Source: Aegilops tauschii subsp. strangulata (lineage: Eukaryota; Streptophyta; Magnoliopsida; Poales; Poaceae). Taken from it: a DNA stretch of 64,000 nt. The stretch's first letter is position 1; each line of letters opens with the position of its first letter. The stretch covers positions 197,936,788-198,000,787 of the forward strand of contig NC_053036.3 of NCBI RefSeq assembly GCF_002575655.3, written 5' to 3'. Shown here piece after piece: positions 1 through 12,476 of this stretch. Under the pieces are notes generated by a model, which saw only the letters and a list, made by a program, of their open reading frames with translations, did no database searches and was not told the DNA's origin. Made by a program: the position numbers and the translations under genes.

Positions 1-5
1 GACTT

Positions 6-1330
6 TTATTTCTCTCTATCTTCTGCAGTGGTCGGGCATTGAGTCTGACTCAACTTCACACCTTGTAACACATGCAAGAACCCTTTTTTTGCTTGATCCA
101 TTTTGAACTTCTTCAAAACTTTATCAAGGTATGTGCTTTGTGAAAGTCCAATTAAGCGTCTTGATCTATCTTTATAGATCTTGATGCCCAATATATAAGC
201 AGCTTCACCGAGGTCTTTCATTGAAAAAGTCTTATTCAAGTATCCTTTTATGCTATTCAGAAATTCAGTATCATTTCTGATCAACAATATGTCATCCACA
301 TATAATATCAGAAATGCTACAGAGCTCCCACTCACTTTATTGTAAATACAGGCTTCTCAAAAAGTCCGTATAAAACCATATGCTTTGATAACACTATCAA
401 AACGTTTATTCCAACTTCGAGATGCTTGCACCAGTCCATAAATGGATCGCTGGAGCTTGCACACTTTGTTAGCATCCGTTGGATTGATAAAACCTTCGGG
501 TTGCATCATATACAACTCTTCTTCCAGAAATCCACTCAGGAATGCAGTTTTTATATCCATTTGCCAAATTTCATAATCATAAAATGCAGCAATTGCTAAC
601 ATGATTCAGACGGACTTAAGCATCGCTATGGGTGAGAAGGTCTCATCGTAGTCAACTCCTTGAACTTGTCGAAAACCTTTCGCAACAAGTCGAGCTTTGT
701 AGACACTAACATTACCGTCAGCGTCAGTCTTCTTCTTGAAGATCCATTTATTCTCGATGGCTTGCGATCATCGGGCAAGTCAACCAAAGTCCATACTTTG
801 TTCTCATACATGGATCCCATCTCAGATTTCATGGCCTCAAGCCATTTCGCCGAATCTGGGCTCATCATCGCTTCCTCATAGTTCGTAGGTTCGTCATGGT
901 CAAGTAGCATGACCTCCAGAACTGGATTACCGTACCACTCTGGTGCGGATCTCACTCTGGTTAACCTACGAGGTTCAGTAGTAACTTGATCTGAAGTTAT
1001 ATGATCATCATCATTAGCTTCCTCACTAATTGGTGTAGGAGTCACAGGAACTGATTTCTGTGATGAACTACTTTCCAATAAGGGAGCAGGTACGGTTACC
1101 TCATCAAGTTCTACTTTCCTCCCACTCACTTCTTTCGAGAGAAACTCCTTCCCTAGAAAGGATCCATTCTTAGCAATGAATGTCTTGCCTTCGGATCTGT
1201 GATAGAAGGTGTACCCAACAGTCTCCTTTGGGTATCCTATGAAGGCACATTTCTCCGATTTGGGTTCCAGCTTATCAGGTTGAAGCTTTTTCACATAAGC
1301 ATCGCCGCCCCAAACTTTAAGAAACGACAA
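6..1330 (-). pseudogene. copia-1 pol: integrase C-terminus and reverse transcriptase (broken)
   Basis: Three reading-frame blocks in sequence (626-1330, 357-602, 6-335) read through the end of integrase and into RT. 1330-626 contains the acidic linker between integrase and RT and the RT start (NYEEAMMSPDSAKWLEAM). 602-357 contains the conserved QMDIKTAFLSG and KVCKLQRSIYGL stretches. 335-6 contains the catalytic LILYVDDILLI (YVDD box) and FSMKDLGEAAYILGI. The family role is reverse transcription of the element RNA in virus-like particles. The frame changes near 626 and stops at about 357 and 335, so no continuous polyprotein is possible. The 3' end is outside the window. Confidence 0.9.
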
Positions 1331-1435
1331 CTTGGTTTTCTTGCCAAACCATAGTTCATAAGGTGTCGTCTCAACGGATTTAGATGGTGCCCTATTTAAC
1401 GTGAATGCAGCTGTCTCTAAAGCATAACCCCAAAA

Positions 1436-2404
1436 CTATAGCGGTAAATCAGTAAGAGACATCATAGATCGCACCATATCTAGTAAAGTACGATTACGAC
1501 GTTCGGACACACCATTACGCTGTGGTGTTCTGGGTGGCGTGAGTTGCGAAACTATTCCGCATTGTTTCAAATGAAGACCAAACTCGTAACTCAAATATTC
1601 TCCTCCATGATCAGATCGCAGAAACTTTATTTTCTTGTTACGATGATTTTCCAATTCACTCTGAAATTCTTTGAACTTTTCAAATGTTTCAAACTTATGT
1701 TTCATCAAGTAGATATACCCATATCTGCTCAAATCATCTGTGAAGGTCAGAAAATAATGATACCCGCCGCGAGCCTCAATGTTCATTGGACCACATACAT
1801 CAGTATGTATGATTTTCAATAAATCTGTTGCTCGCTCCATTGTTCCGGAGAACGGAGTTTTAGTCATCTTGCCCATGAGGCATGGTTCGCAAGTACCAAG
1901 TGATTCATAATCAAGTGATTCCAAAAGTCCATCAGAATGGAGTTTCTTCATGTACTTTACACCAATATGACCCAAACGGTAGTGCCACAAATAAGTTGCA
2001 CTATCATTATTAAACTTATATCTTTTGGCTTCAATACTACGAACATGTGTATCACTACTATCAAGATTTAGTAAAAATAGACCACTCATCAAGGGTGCAT
2101 GACCATAAAAGATATTACTCATATAAATAGAACAACTATTATTCTCTTATTTAAATGAATAACCGTCTTGCATCAAACAAGATCCAGATATAATGTTCAT
2201 GCTCAACGCTGGCACCAAATAACAATTATTTAGATCTAAAACTAATCTCGAAGGTAGATGTAGAGGTAGCGTGCTGACGGCGATCACATCGACTTTGGAA
2301 CCATTTCCCACGTGTATCGTCACCTCGTCCTTAGCCAATCTTCGCTTAATCCGTAGCCCCTGTTTCGAGTTGCAAATATTAGGAGCATAACCAGTATCAA
2401 ATAC
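1436..2404 (-). pseudogene. copia-1 pol: protease and integrase
   Basis: The protease Asp motif FDTG lies near 2395, just after an in-frame TGA that replaces an expected Trp. The block 2338-2147 covers the rest of the protease. 2122-1436 holds the GAG-pre-integrase zinc motif (YRLGHIGVKYMKKL with CEPCLMGKM) and the integrase core with its first acidic residue in IIHTDVCGPM, the second in FLRSDHGGEY, and the Glu in TPQRNGVSERRNRTLL. These are the three catalytic acidic residues of a DDE integrase. A TAG interrupts the frame at about 1438. The role is cDNA integration. Three stops between 1436 and 2404 make the product non-functional in this copy. Confidence 0.9.
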
Positions 2405-3294
2405 TCAGGCGCTACTGCGAGCATTAGTAAGGTACACATCAATAACATGTATATCAAATATACCTTTCACTTTGCCATCCTTCTTTTCCGCCAAATACTT
2501 GGGGCAGTTCTGCTTCCAATGACCAGTCCCTTTGCAGTAGAAGCACTCAGTGTCAGGCTTAGGTCCAGACTTGGGCTTCTTCACTTGAGCAGCAACTTGC
2601 TTGCTGTTCTTCTTGAAGTTCCCCTTCTTCCCTTTACCCTTTTTCTTGAAACTGGTGGTCTTGTTGACCATCAACACTTGATGCCCCTTCTTGACTTCTA
2701 CCTCCGCAGCCTTTAGCATTGCGAAGAGCTCGGGAATTGTCTTATCCATCCCTTGCATATTATAGTTCATCACGAAGCTCTTGTAGCTTGGTGGCTGTGA
2801 TTGAAGAACTTTGTCAATGACACTATCATCAGGAAGATTAACTCCCAGTTGAGTCAAGTGGTTGTGGTACCCAGACATTCTGAGTATATGTTCACTAACA
2901 GAACCATTCTCCTCCATTTTGCAGCTGTAGAACTTATTGGAGACTATCTCTCAATCCGAGCATTTGCTTGAAATATTAACTTCAACTCCTGGAACATCTC
3001 ATATGCTCCATGACGTTCAAAACATCGTTGAAGTCCCGGTTCTAAGCCGTAAAGCATGGCACACTGAACTATCGAGTAGTCATCAGCTTTGCTTTGCCAG
3101 ACGTTCTTAACGTCATCAGCAACATCTGCAGCAGGCCTGGCACCTAGCGGTGCTTCCAGGACGTAATTCTTCTGTGCAGCAATGAGGATAATCCTCAAGT
3201 TACGGACCCAGTTTGTGTAGTTGCTATCATCATCTGTCAACTTAGCTTTCTCTAGGAATGCATTAAAATTCAAAGGAACAGTAGCACGGGCCAT
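2405..3294 (-). pseudogene. copia-1 gag (capsid/nucleocapsid)
   Basis: The ATG at 3294 begins MARATVPLNFNAF, the usual N-terminus of this copia gag. 3294-2944 carries the capsid N-terminal part (NYTNWVRNLRIILI). After a frame change at 2917-2944 the second block (2917-2405) continues with MEENGSVSEHILRM, a Lys-rich stretch, and a CX2CX4HX4C zinc knuckle (CFYCKGTGHWKQNC). The role is packaging of element RNA in the cytoplasm. The interruption between the two blocks means capsid and nucleocapsid are no longer fused. Confidence 0.9.
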
Positions 3295-4513
3295 TGATCT
3301 ACAACAACATAGACATGCAAAATACTATCAGGTACTAAGTTCATGATAAATTAAAGTTCAATTAATCATATTACTTAAGAACTCCCACTTAGATAGACAC
3401 CCCTCTAATCATCTAATTGATCACGTGATCCAATTCAACTAAACCATGTCCGATCATCACGTGAGATGGAGTAGTTTTCAATGTTGAACATCACTATGTT
3501 GATCATATCTACTATATGATTCACGCTCGACCTTTCGGTCTCAGTGTTCCGAGGCAATATCTGCATATGCTAGGCTCGTCAAGTTTAACCCGAGTATTCT
3601 GCGTGTGCAAAACTGGCTTGGACCCATTGTATGCGAACATAGAGCTTATCACACCCGATCATCACGTGGTGTCTCGGCACGACGAACTTTCGCAACGGTG
3701 CATACTCAGGGAGAACACTTGTACCTTGAAATTTAGTGAGAGATCATCTTATAATGCTACCGGCGAACTAAGCAAAATAAGATGCATAAAGGATAAACAT
3801 CACATGCAATCAATATAAGTGATATGATATGGCCATCATCATCTTGTGCCTTTGATCTCCATATCCAAAGCATCGTCATGATCACCATCGTCACCGGTGC
3901 GACACCTTGATCTCCATCGTAGCATCGTTGTCGTCTCGCCAACTATTGTTTGTATGACTATCGCTACCGCTTAGTGATAAAGTAAAAGCAATTACAGGGC
4001 GATTGCACTGCATACATTAAAGCGACAACCATATGGCTCTTGCCAGTTGCAGATAACTCTGTTACAAAATATGATCATCTCATACAATAAAATTTAGCAT
4101 CATGTCTTGACCATATCACATCACAACATGCCCTGCAAAAACAAGTTAGACGTCCTCTACTTTGTTGTTGCAAGATTTACGTGGCTGCTACGGGCTGAGC
4201 AAGAACCGTTCTTACCTACGCATCAAAACCACACCGATTTTTCGTCAAGTGTGTTGTTTTAACCTTCAACAAGGACCGGGCGTAGTCATACTCGATTCAA
4301 CTAGAGTTGGAGAAACAGACACTCACTAGCCACCTATGTGCGAAGCACACCGGTAGAACCAGTCCCGTGTAAGCGTATGCGTAATGTCAGTCTGAGCCGC
4401 TTCATCCAACAATACCGCCGAATCAAAGTATGACATGCTAGTAATCAGTATGACTATTATCGCCCACAACTCTATGTGTTCTACTCGTGCATATAACATC
4501 TACGCATAGACCT
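3295..4513 (-). other. copia-1 untranslated leader
   Basis: About 1.2 kb between the primer-binding site and gag. It has no ORF with recognisable content; short ORFs on either strand look random. By position it is the element's 5' leader, expected to hold RNA packaging and dimerisation signals, none of which I can identify. Confidence 0.75.
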
Positions 4514-4526
4514 GGCTCGGATGCCA
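4514..4526 (-). promoter_or_regulatory. copia-1 primer-binding site
   Basis: Read on the minus strand directly after the LTR end (one base between), TGGCATCCGAGCC matches the plant initiator-Met tRNA primer site TGGTATCAGAGCC with two differences. Its position fixes 4528-6250 as the 5' LTR and the element orientation as minus. Confidence 0.8.
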
Positions 4527-4527
4527 C

Positions 4528-6250
4528 TGTTGGGGAATGCAGTAATTTCAAAAAAAAATCCTACGCACACGCAAGATCCATCTAGGTGATGCATAGCAAT
4601 GAGAGGGGAGAGTGTTGTCCACGTACCCTCGTAGACCGAAAGCGGAAGCGTTATGACAACGCGGTTGATGTAGTCGTACGTTTTCACGATCCAACCGATC
4701 CTAGCACCAAAGATACGGCACCTCTGCGATCTGCACACGTTCAGCTCGGTGATGTCCCACGAACTCTAGATCCAGCTGAGGTCAAGGGAGAGTTTCGTCA
4801 GCACGACGGCGTGATGACGGTGATGATGAAGCTACCGACGCCAGGCTTCGCCTAAGCACTGCAACGATATGACCGAGGTGGAAATCTTTGGAGGGGGCAC
4901 CGCACACGCCTAAAACAATCAACTTGTGTGTCTATGGGGTGCCCCCCTCCCCCGTATATAAAGGAGGGGGCCGGCCGGCCCTCATGGTGTGCCCCAAGGG
5001 GGGGATTCCTACTCCCACTAGGAGTAGGTTTCCCCCCTTTCCTAGTCCTAATAGGAGGGGGAAGGAAGGGGAAGATGAGAGGAAGGGAAGGGGGGCTGGC
5101 CCCCCTCCTAATTCAGATTGGGCTTGGGGGGCGCGCCCCCACCTCTTGGACGCCTCCTCTCTCTCCCACTAAAGCCCATGTAGGCCCATATAGCCCCCGG
5201 GGGGTTCCGGTAACCCCCCAGTACTCCGGTATATGCCCGAACTCATCTGAAACCTTTCCGGTGTCCAAACATAACCTTCCAATATATCAATCTTCATGTC
5301 TCGACCATTTCGAGACTCCTCGTCATGTCCGTGATCACATCCGAGACTCCGAACTGCCTTCGGTACATCAAAACACATAAACTCATAATACCGATCATCA
5401 TCGAACGTTAAGCGTGCAGACCGTACGGGTTCGAGAACTATGTAGACATGACCGAGACTCATCTCCGGTCAATAACCAATAGCGGAACCTGGATGCTCAT
5501 AAGTGTTCCTACATATTCTACGAAGATCTTTATCAGTCAAACCGCATAACAACATACGTTGTTCCCTTTGTCATCGGTATGTTACTTGCCCGAGATTCGA
5601 TCATCGGTATCTCAATACCTAGTTCAATCTCGTTACCGGCAAGTCTCTTTACTCGTTCCGTAATGCATCATCCCATAACCAACTCATTAGTCACATTGCT
5701 TGCAAGGCTTATAGTGATGTGCATTACCGAGAGGGCCCATAGATACCCCTCCGACAATCGGAGTGACAAATCCTAATCTCGATCTATGCCAACTCAACAA
5801 ACACCATCGGAGACACCTGTAGAGCATCTTTATAATCACCCAGTTACGTTGTGACGTTTGATAGCACACAAAGTGTTCCTCCGGTATTCGGGAGTTGCAT
5901 AATCTCATAGTCATAGGAACATGTATAAGTCATGAAGAAAGCAATAGCAATAAAACTAAACGATCATTATGCTAAGTTAACAGATGGGTCAAGTCAATCA
6001 CATCATTCTCTAATGATGTGATCCCGTTAATCAAATGACAACTCATGTCTATGGCTAGGAAACTTAACCATCTTTGATTCAACGAGCTAGTCAAGTAGAG
6101 GCATACTAGTGACACTCTATTTGTCTATGTATTCACACATGTACTAAGTTTCTGGTTAATACAATTCTAGCATGAATAATAAACATTTATCATGGTATAA
6201 GGAAATATAAATAACAACTTTATTATTGCCTCTAGGGCATATTTCCTTCA
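4528..6250 (-). repeat. copia-1 5' LTR
   Basis: Plus-strand ends are TGTTGGGG and ATTTCCTTCA, so the LTR reads TGAAGGAAAT to CCCCAACA in element direction. It is 1723 bp and collinear with the LTRs at 7020-8754 and 8795-10529. A TATA-like GTATATAAAGG sits at 4954-4964. The promoter driving the element should be inside this LTR. Confidence 0.92.
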
Positions 6251-7019
6251 GAAGGCTCCACACCTTCCCTTTTCATGCAAATTTAATGATGATAAAACCT
6301 TGGCTTCTCATGCTAATGGTATATATGATTACTATGATGTGAAACAAATAGAAGAATTTGTTGCTTTTATGGGTGCTTATGAAATTGAATCTTTGTTTAA
6401 AGAGTGTGAAAATCTTTATGATGCTGTTTACAAACCTGAAAATTTAGCTATACTCAAATATTCCTATGAGAATTATGAATACAATGCCGATATTGATGCA
6501 TTTATTGAGAAAGTCTCCATTGTCCAAGAAGAGACTAATATTTTGCAGGAATCTATGGGAGAAGAAATTGATGACACTGTGAGCTCATTAGATGAAAAAG
6601 ATGACGTGGAGAGCGAAGAACAAAAGGAGGAAGAGCGGATTAGCTACCGGTGCCCACCTTCTAATGAGAGTAACTCTTCGACTCATACATTGTTCAATTT
6701 CCCTTCGTGCTTACCGAAGGATGATTTCTATGATAATTGCTATGATCCCTTTGATTCGTTTGAAATATCCCTTTTTGATGAACTTGATAATTGCTATGCT
6801 TGTGCCAAGATGCCAATATGAATTATGCTTATGGAGATGAACTTGCTATAGTTCCTTATGTTAACAATGAAATTGTTGCTATGGCACCCACACATGATAG
6901 TCCTATTATATTTTTGAATTCTCCCAACTACACTATATTGGAGAAGTTTGCGCTTGTTAAGGACTATATTGATGGGTTGCGTTCTACTATTGCACATGAT
7001 GATTTTGATGAATATAATA

Positions 7020-8754
7020 TGTTGGGGAACGTAGTAATTCAAAAAAATTCCTACGATCACGCAAGATCTATCTAGGAGAAGCATAGCAACAAGCGGGCAG
7101 AGTGTGTCCACGTACCCTTAGACCAAAAGCGGAAGCGTTTAGTAACACGGTTGATGTAGTCGAACGTCTTCACGATCCAACCGATCCAAGTACCGAACGT
7201 ACGGCACCTCCGTGTTCAGCACACGTTTAGCACGATGACGTCCCTCGAGCTCTTGATCTAGTTGAGGACGAGGGATAGTGTCATCAGCCTGGCAGCGTGG
7301 CGATGGTGATGATGAAGTTACCGGCGCAGGGCTTCGCCTAAGCACTACGACGATATGACCGAGGTGTTAAACTGTGGAGGTGGGCACCGCATACGGCTAA
7401 GAAACAACTGTTGTGCTTTGGGGTGCCCCTGGCCACGTATATAAAGGAGGGAGGGAGAGAGGTCGGCGGCCAGGAGGGGCGCGCCAACGGGGGAGTCCTA
7501 CTTGGACTCCTAGTCCAAGTAGGATTGGGCCCCCCTTTTTGCTTTCTTCCACCAGAGGGAAAGGAAGGAGGGGAGAAGGAGAAGGAAGGAGGGGGCCGCG
7601 CCCCCACCCCTTGTCCAATTCGGTTTGGGCAGGGGGAGGCGCGCGCCACCTCGTGGCCCTTCCTCCCTCTCTCCACTAAAGCCCACTAAGGCCCATTAAC
7701 TTCCCCAGGGGTTCCGGTAACCCCTCGGTACTCCGAAAAAATACTCGGATCACTCCGAACCATTTTGATGTCCGAATATAACCTTCCAATATATGAATCT
7801 TTTCCTCTCGACCATTTCGAGACTCCTCGTCATGTCCGTGATCTCATCCGGGACTCTGAACAAACTTCGGTCATGAAATCACATAACTCATAATACAAAT
7901 CGTCATCGAACGTTAAGCGTGCGGACCCTACGGGTTCGAGAACAATGCAGACATGACCGAGACACATCTCCGGTCAATAACCAATAGAGGAACCTAGATG
8001 CTCATATTGGCTCCTACATATTCTACGAAGATATTTATCGGTCAAACCGCATAACAACATACGTCATTCCCTTTGTCAGCGGTATGTTACTTGCCCAAGA
8101 TTCGATTGTCGGTATCCTCATACCTAGTTCAATCTCGTTACCAACAAGTCTCTTTACTCGTTCTGTAATGCATCATCCCGTAACTAACTCATTAGTCACA
8201 TTGCTTGCAAGGCTTATAGTGATGTGCATTACCGAGAGGGCCCAGAGATACCTCTCCGATACTCTGAGTGACAAATCCTAATCTCAATCTATGCCAACTC
8301 AACAAACACCATCAGAGACACCTGTAGAGCATCTTTATAATCACCCAGTTACGTTGTGACATTTGATAGCACATAAAGTGTTCCTCCGGTATTCAGGAGT
8401 TGCATAATCTCGTAGTCATAGGAATATGTATAAGTCATGAAGAAAGCAATAGCAATAAAACTAAACGATCATTATGCTAAGCTAACGGATGGGTCTTGTC
8501 CATCACATCATTCTCTAATTATGTGAGCTCGTTCATCAAATGACAACACATGTCTATGGTTAAGAAACTTAACCATCTTTGATTAACGAGCTAGTCAAGT
8601 AGAGGCATACTAGGGACACTCTGTTTGTCTATGTATTCACACATGTACTAAGTTTCCGGTTACTACAATTCTAGCATGAACAATAAACATTTATCATGAT
8701 ATAAGGAAATATAAATAACAACTTTATTATTGCCTCTAGGGCATATTTCCTTCG
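7020..8754 (-). mobile_element. copia solo LTR
   Basis: Full LTR of the copia-1/copia-2 family (1735 bp) from TGTTGGGGAACG to ATTTCCTTCG, where the final A has become G. It is flanked by perfect 5-bp target-site duplications TAATA (7015-7019 and 8755-8759) and has no internal domain. This is the product of recombination between the two LTRs of a former complete element. It sits inside the host gypsy 3' ORF. Confidence 0.93.
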
Positions 8755-8794
8755 TAATATGCATGTGCTTGCTGCTCCTACTTGCAATTACTAT

Positions 8795-10529
8795 TGTTGG
8801 GGAACGTAGTAATTAAAAAAAATTCCTATGATCACGCAAGATCTATCTAGGAGATGCATAGCAACGAGACGGGGAGAGTGTGTCCACGTACCCTCGTAGA
8901 CCGAAAGTGGAAGCGTCTAATAACGCAGTTGATGTAGTCGAACGTCTTCGCGATCCAACTGATCCAAGCACCGAACGCACGGCACCTCCGCGATCTGCAC
9001 ACGTTCAGCTCGGTGACGTCCCTCGAACTCTTGATCCAGTTGAGACCGAGGGAGAGTTTCGTCAGCACGACGGCGTGGTGACGGTGATGCTGAAGTTACC
9101 AGCGCAGGGCTTCGCCTAAGCACTACGACGATATGACCGAGGTGTTGAACTGTGGAGGGTGGCACCGCACACGGCTAAGAGATTGTTTGTTGTGCTTTGG
9201 GGTGCCCCCTTGGCCACGTATATAAAGGAGGGAGGAGGAGGAGGCCGGCCTAGGAGGTGCACGCCTATAAGGGGAGTCCAACTAGGATTCCCAATCCTAG
9301 TTGGAGTCCCCTTCCTTTTCCAAGAGGGGAGAGAGGGAAGGAGTAGGAGAGGGAGAAGGAAAGAGAGGGGGGCGCCACCCCCTCCCTAGTCCAATTCGAA
9401 CTTGCCATGGGGGGGCGCGCGGCCACCCCTTGAGGCCCTTCTCTCCTTTCCCGTATGGTCCATTAGGCCCACTACTTCCCCCGGCGAATTCCCGTAACTC
9501 TCCGGTACTCCGAAAAATACCCGAATCACTCGAAACCTTTCCGATGTCCGAATATAGCCTTCCAATATATCGATCTTTACCTCTCGACCATTTCGAGACT
9601 CCTCGTCATGCCCGTGATCTCATCCGGGAATCCGAACAAACTTCGGTCATCAAATCACATAACTCATAATACAAATCGTCATCGAACGTTAAGCGTGCGG
9701 ACCCTACGGGTTCGAGGACTATGTAGACATGTACGAGACACATCTCCGGTCAATAACCAATAGTGGAACCTGGATGCTCATATTGGCTCCAACATATTCT
9801 ACGAAGATCTTTATCGGTCAAACCGCATAACAACATACGTTGTTCCCTTTGTCATCGGTATGTTACTTGCTCGAGATTCGATCGTCGGTATCATCATACC
9901 TTGTTCAATCTTGTTACCGGCAAGTCTCTTTACTCGTTCCGTAATGCATCATCCCGTGACTAACTCATTAGTCACATTGCTTGCAAGGCTTATAGTGATG
10001 TGCATTACTGAGAGGGCCTAGAGATACCTCTCCGATACACGGAGTGACAAATCCTAATCTCGATCTATGCCAACCCAACAAACACCTTCAGAGACACCTG
10101 TAGAGCATCTTTATAATCACCCAGTTACGTTGTGATGTTTGATAGCACACAAGGTGTTCCTCCAGTATTCGGGAGTTGCATAATCTCATAGTCAAAGGAA
10201 CATGTATAAGTCAGGAAGAAAGCAGTAGTAATAAAACTAAACGATCATTATGCTAAGCTAACAGATGGGTCTTGTCCATCACATCATTCTCCTAATGATG
10301 TGACCCGTTCATCAAATGACAGCACATGTCTATGGTCAGGAAACTTAACCATCTTTGATTAACGAGCTAGTCTAGTAGAGGCATACTAGGGACACTTTGT
10401 TTTGTCTATGTATTCACACATGTACCAAGTTTCCGATTAATACAATTCTAGCATGAATAATAAACATTTATCATGATATAAGGAAATAGATAATAACTTT
10501 ATTATTGCCTCTAGGGCATATTTCTTTCA
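8795..10529 (-). repeat. copia-2 3' LTR
   Basis: 1735 bp from TGTTGGGGAACG to TTTCTTTCA on the plus strand, collinear with 7020-8754. It is directly followed on the right by the reverse complement of a polypurine tract, which makes it the 3' LTR. TATA-like GTATATAAAGG occurs near 9217. Confidence 0.92.
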
Positions 10530-10541
10530 GTCTCCCACTTG
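10530..10541 (-). promoter_or_regulatory. copia-2 polypurine tract
   Basis: On the minus strand AAGTGGGAGAC lies immediately before the LTR start TGAAAGAAAT. This is the plus-strand DNA priming site for reverse transcription. Confidence 0.75.
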
Positions 10542-12476
10542 CACAAGAGTCAATAATCTAGTTCACATCGCCATGTGATTTAACATCAATAGTTCACATC
10601 ACCATGTGATTAACACCCATAATTCACATCGCCATCTGACCAATACTCAAAGGGTTTACTAGAGTTAGTAATCTAGTTCACATTGCCATGTGATTAACAC
10701 CAAAAGAGTACTAAGGTGTGATCATGTTTTGTTTGTGAGAGAAGATTAGTCAACGGATCTGCCACATTCAGAACCGTATGTATTTAGGAAATTTTCTATG
10801 TCTACAATGCTTTGCATAGAGCTACTTTAGCTAATTGCTCCCACTTTCAATATGTATCTAGATTGAGACACAGAGTCATCCGGATCGGTGTAAAAGCTTG
10901 CATCGACGTAACTCTTTACGACGAACTCTTTATCGCCTCCATAACCGAGAAACATTTCCTTAGTCTTTTTAGGTGACTAAGGATAACTTTGACCGCTGTC
11001 CAGTGATCCACTCCTGGATCACTATCGTACCCCCTTGCCAAACTCATGGCAAGGTACACAATAGGTCTAGTACATAGCATAGCATACTTTATAGAACCTA
11101 TGGCTTAGGCATAGGGAATGACGTTCATTCTTTTTCTATTTTCTGCCGTGGTCGGGTTTTGAGTCTTTCAACTTCACACCTTGTAATACAGGCAAGAACT
11201 CTTTCTTTGACTGTTCCATTTGAACTATTTCAAAATCTTATCAAGGTATGTACTCATTGAAAAAACTTATCAAGCATCTTTATCTATCTCTATAGATCTT
11301 GATGCCTAATATGTAAGCAGCTTCACTGAGGTCTTTATTTGAAAAACTCCTTTCAAACACTCCTTTATGCTTTCCAGAAAAATTCTACATCATTTTCGAT
11401 CAACAATATGTCATTCACATATACTTATCAGAAAGGTTGTAGTGCTCCCACTCACTTTCTTTATAAATACAGGCTTTACCGCAAGTCTGTATAAAATTAT
11501 ATGCTTTGATCAATTCATCAAAGCATATATTCCAACTCCGAGATGCTTGCACCAGTCCATACATGGATCGCTGGAGCTTGTGCATTTTGTTAGCACTTTT
11601 AGGCTTGACAAAACCTTCTTATTGCATCATATACAACTCTTCTTCAAAAAATCCATTAAGGAATGCAGTTTTGACATCCATTTGCCAGATTTCATAAAAT
11701 GTGGCAATTGCTAACATGATTCGGACAGACTTAAGCATCGCTACAAGTGAGAAAAAAAATCTCATCATAATCAACACCTTGAACTTGTTGAAAACCTTTT
11801 TGCGACAATTCGAGCTTTGTAGATAGTAACACTACCATCATCGTCTGTCTTCCTCTTGTAAATCCATTTATTCTCAATGGCTTGCCGATCATCGGGCAAG
11901 TCCACCAAAGTCCATACTTTTTCCTCATACATGGATCCCATCTCAGATTTCATGGCCTCAAGCCATTTTGTGGAATCTGGGTTCATCATCGCTTCCTCAT
12001 AGTTCGTAGGTTTCGTCATGGTCTAGTAACATGATTTCCAGAACAGGATTACCGTACCACTTTGGTGCGGACCTTACTCTGGTTGACCTACGAGGTTGGT
12101 AGTAACTTGATCTGAAGTTTCATGATCATAATCATTAACTTCCTCACTAATCGGTGTAGGCATCACTGGAACTGATTTATGTGATGAACAACTTTCCAAT
12201 TCGGGAGAAGGTACAACTACTTCATCAAGTTCTACTTTCCTTCCACTCACTTCTTTCGAGAGAAACTCCTTCTCTAGAAAGTATCCATTTTTAGCAACAA
12301 ATATCTTGCCTTCGGATGTGTGATAGAAGGTGTACCCAACAGTTTCTTTTGAGTATTCTGTGAAGACGCACTTCTCTGATTTGGGTTTGAGCTTATCAGG
12401 CTGAAACTTTTTTCACATAAGCATTGCAACCCCAAACTTTAAGAAACGACAACTTAGGTTTCTTTCCAAACCACAG
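10542..12476 (-). pseudogene. copia-2 pol: integrase end, RT and RNase H (decayed)
   Basis: Reads as a mutated version of copia-1 positions 6-1350. The RT start is recognisable at 12019-11771 (NYEEAMMNPDSTKWLEAM, WTLVDLPDDRQAIENKWIYK) and 11928-11731. 11100-11700 aligns with the YVDD-containing RT region but is full of indels. 10542-11100 is the RNase H end, with only nucleotide-level similarity left. No functional product is possible. Confidence 0.8.

Larger units (their letters stand above)
1..6250 (-). mobile_element. Ty1/copia LTR retrotransposon, 5' part (copia-1)
   Basis: Seen: in element orientation (right to left) a 5' LTR (4528-6250), a primer-binding site (4514-4526), an untranslated leader, gag (3294 leftwards), protease, integrase and the start of reverse transcriptase. 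The element runs off the left edge, so RNase H and the 3' LTR lie outside. The order protease-integrase-RT is diagnostic of copia. LTR sequence and a second copy at 8795-25372 show it is a multicopy family; it resembles the wheat Angela/WIS/BARE1 group from memory (uncertain). The five bases right of the LTR, GAAGG (6251-6255), should be the target-site duplication, but the left copy is outside. The coding region carries several stops and frameshifts, so it is not autonomous. Confidence 0.93.

Noticed and set aside
3516..3818. 100-codon plus-strand ORF
   Set aside because: Lies antisense in the untranslated leader of copia-1; no domain.
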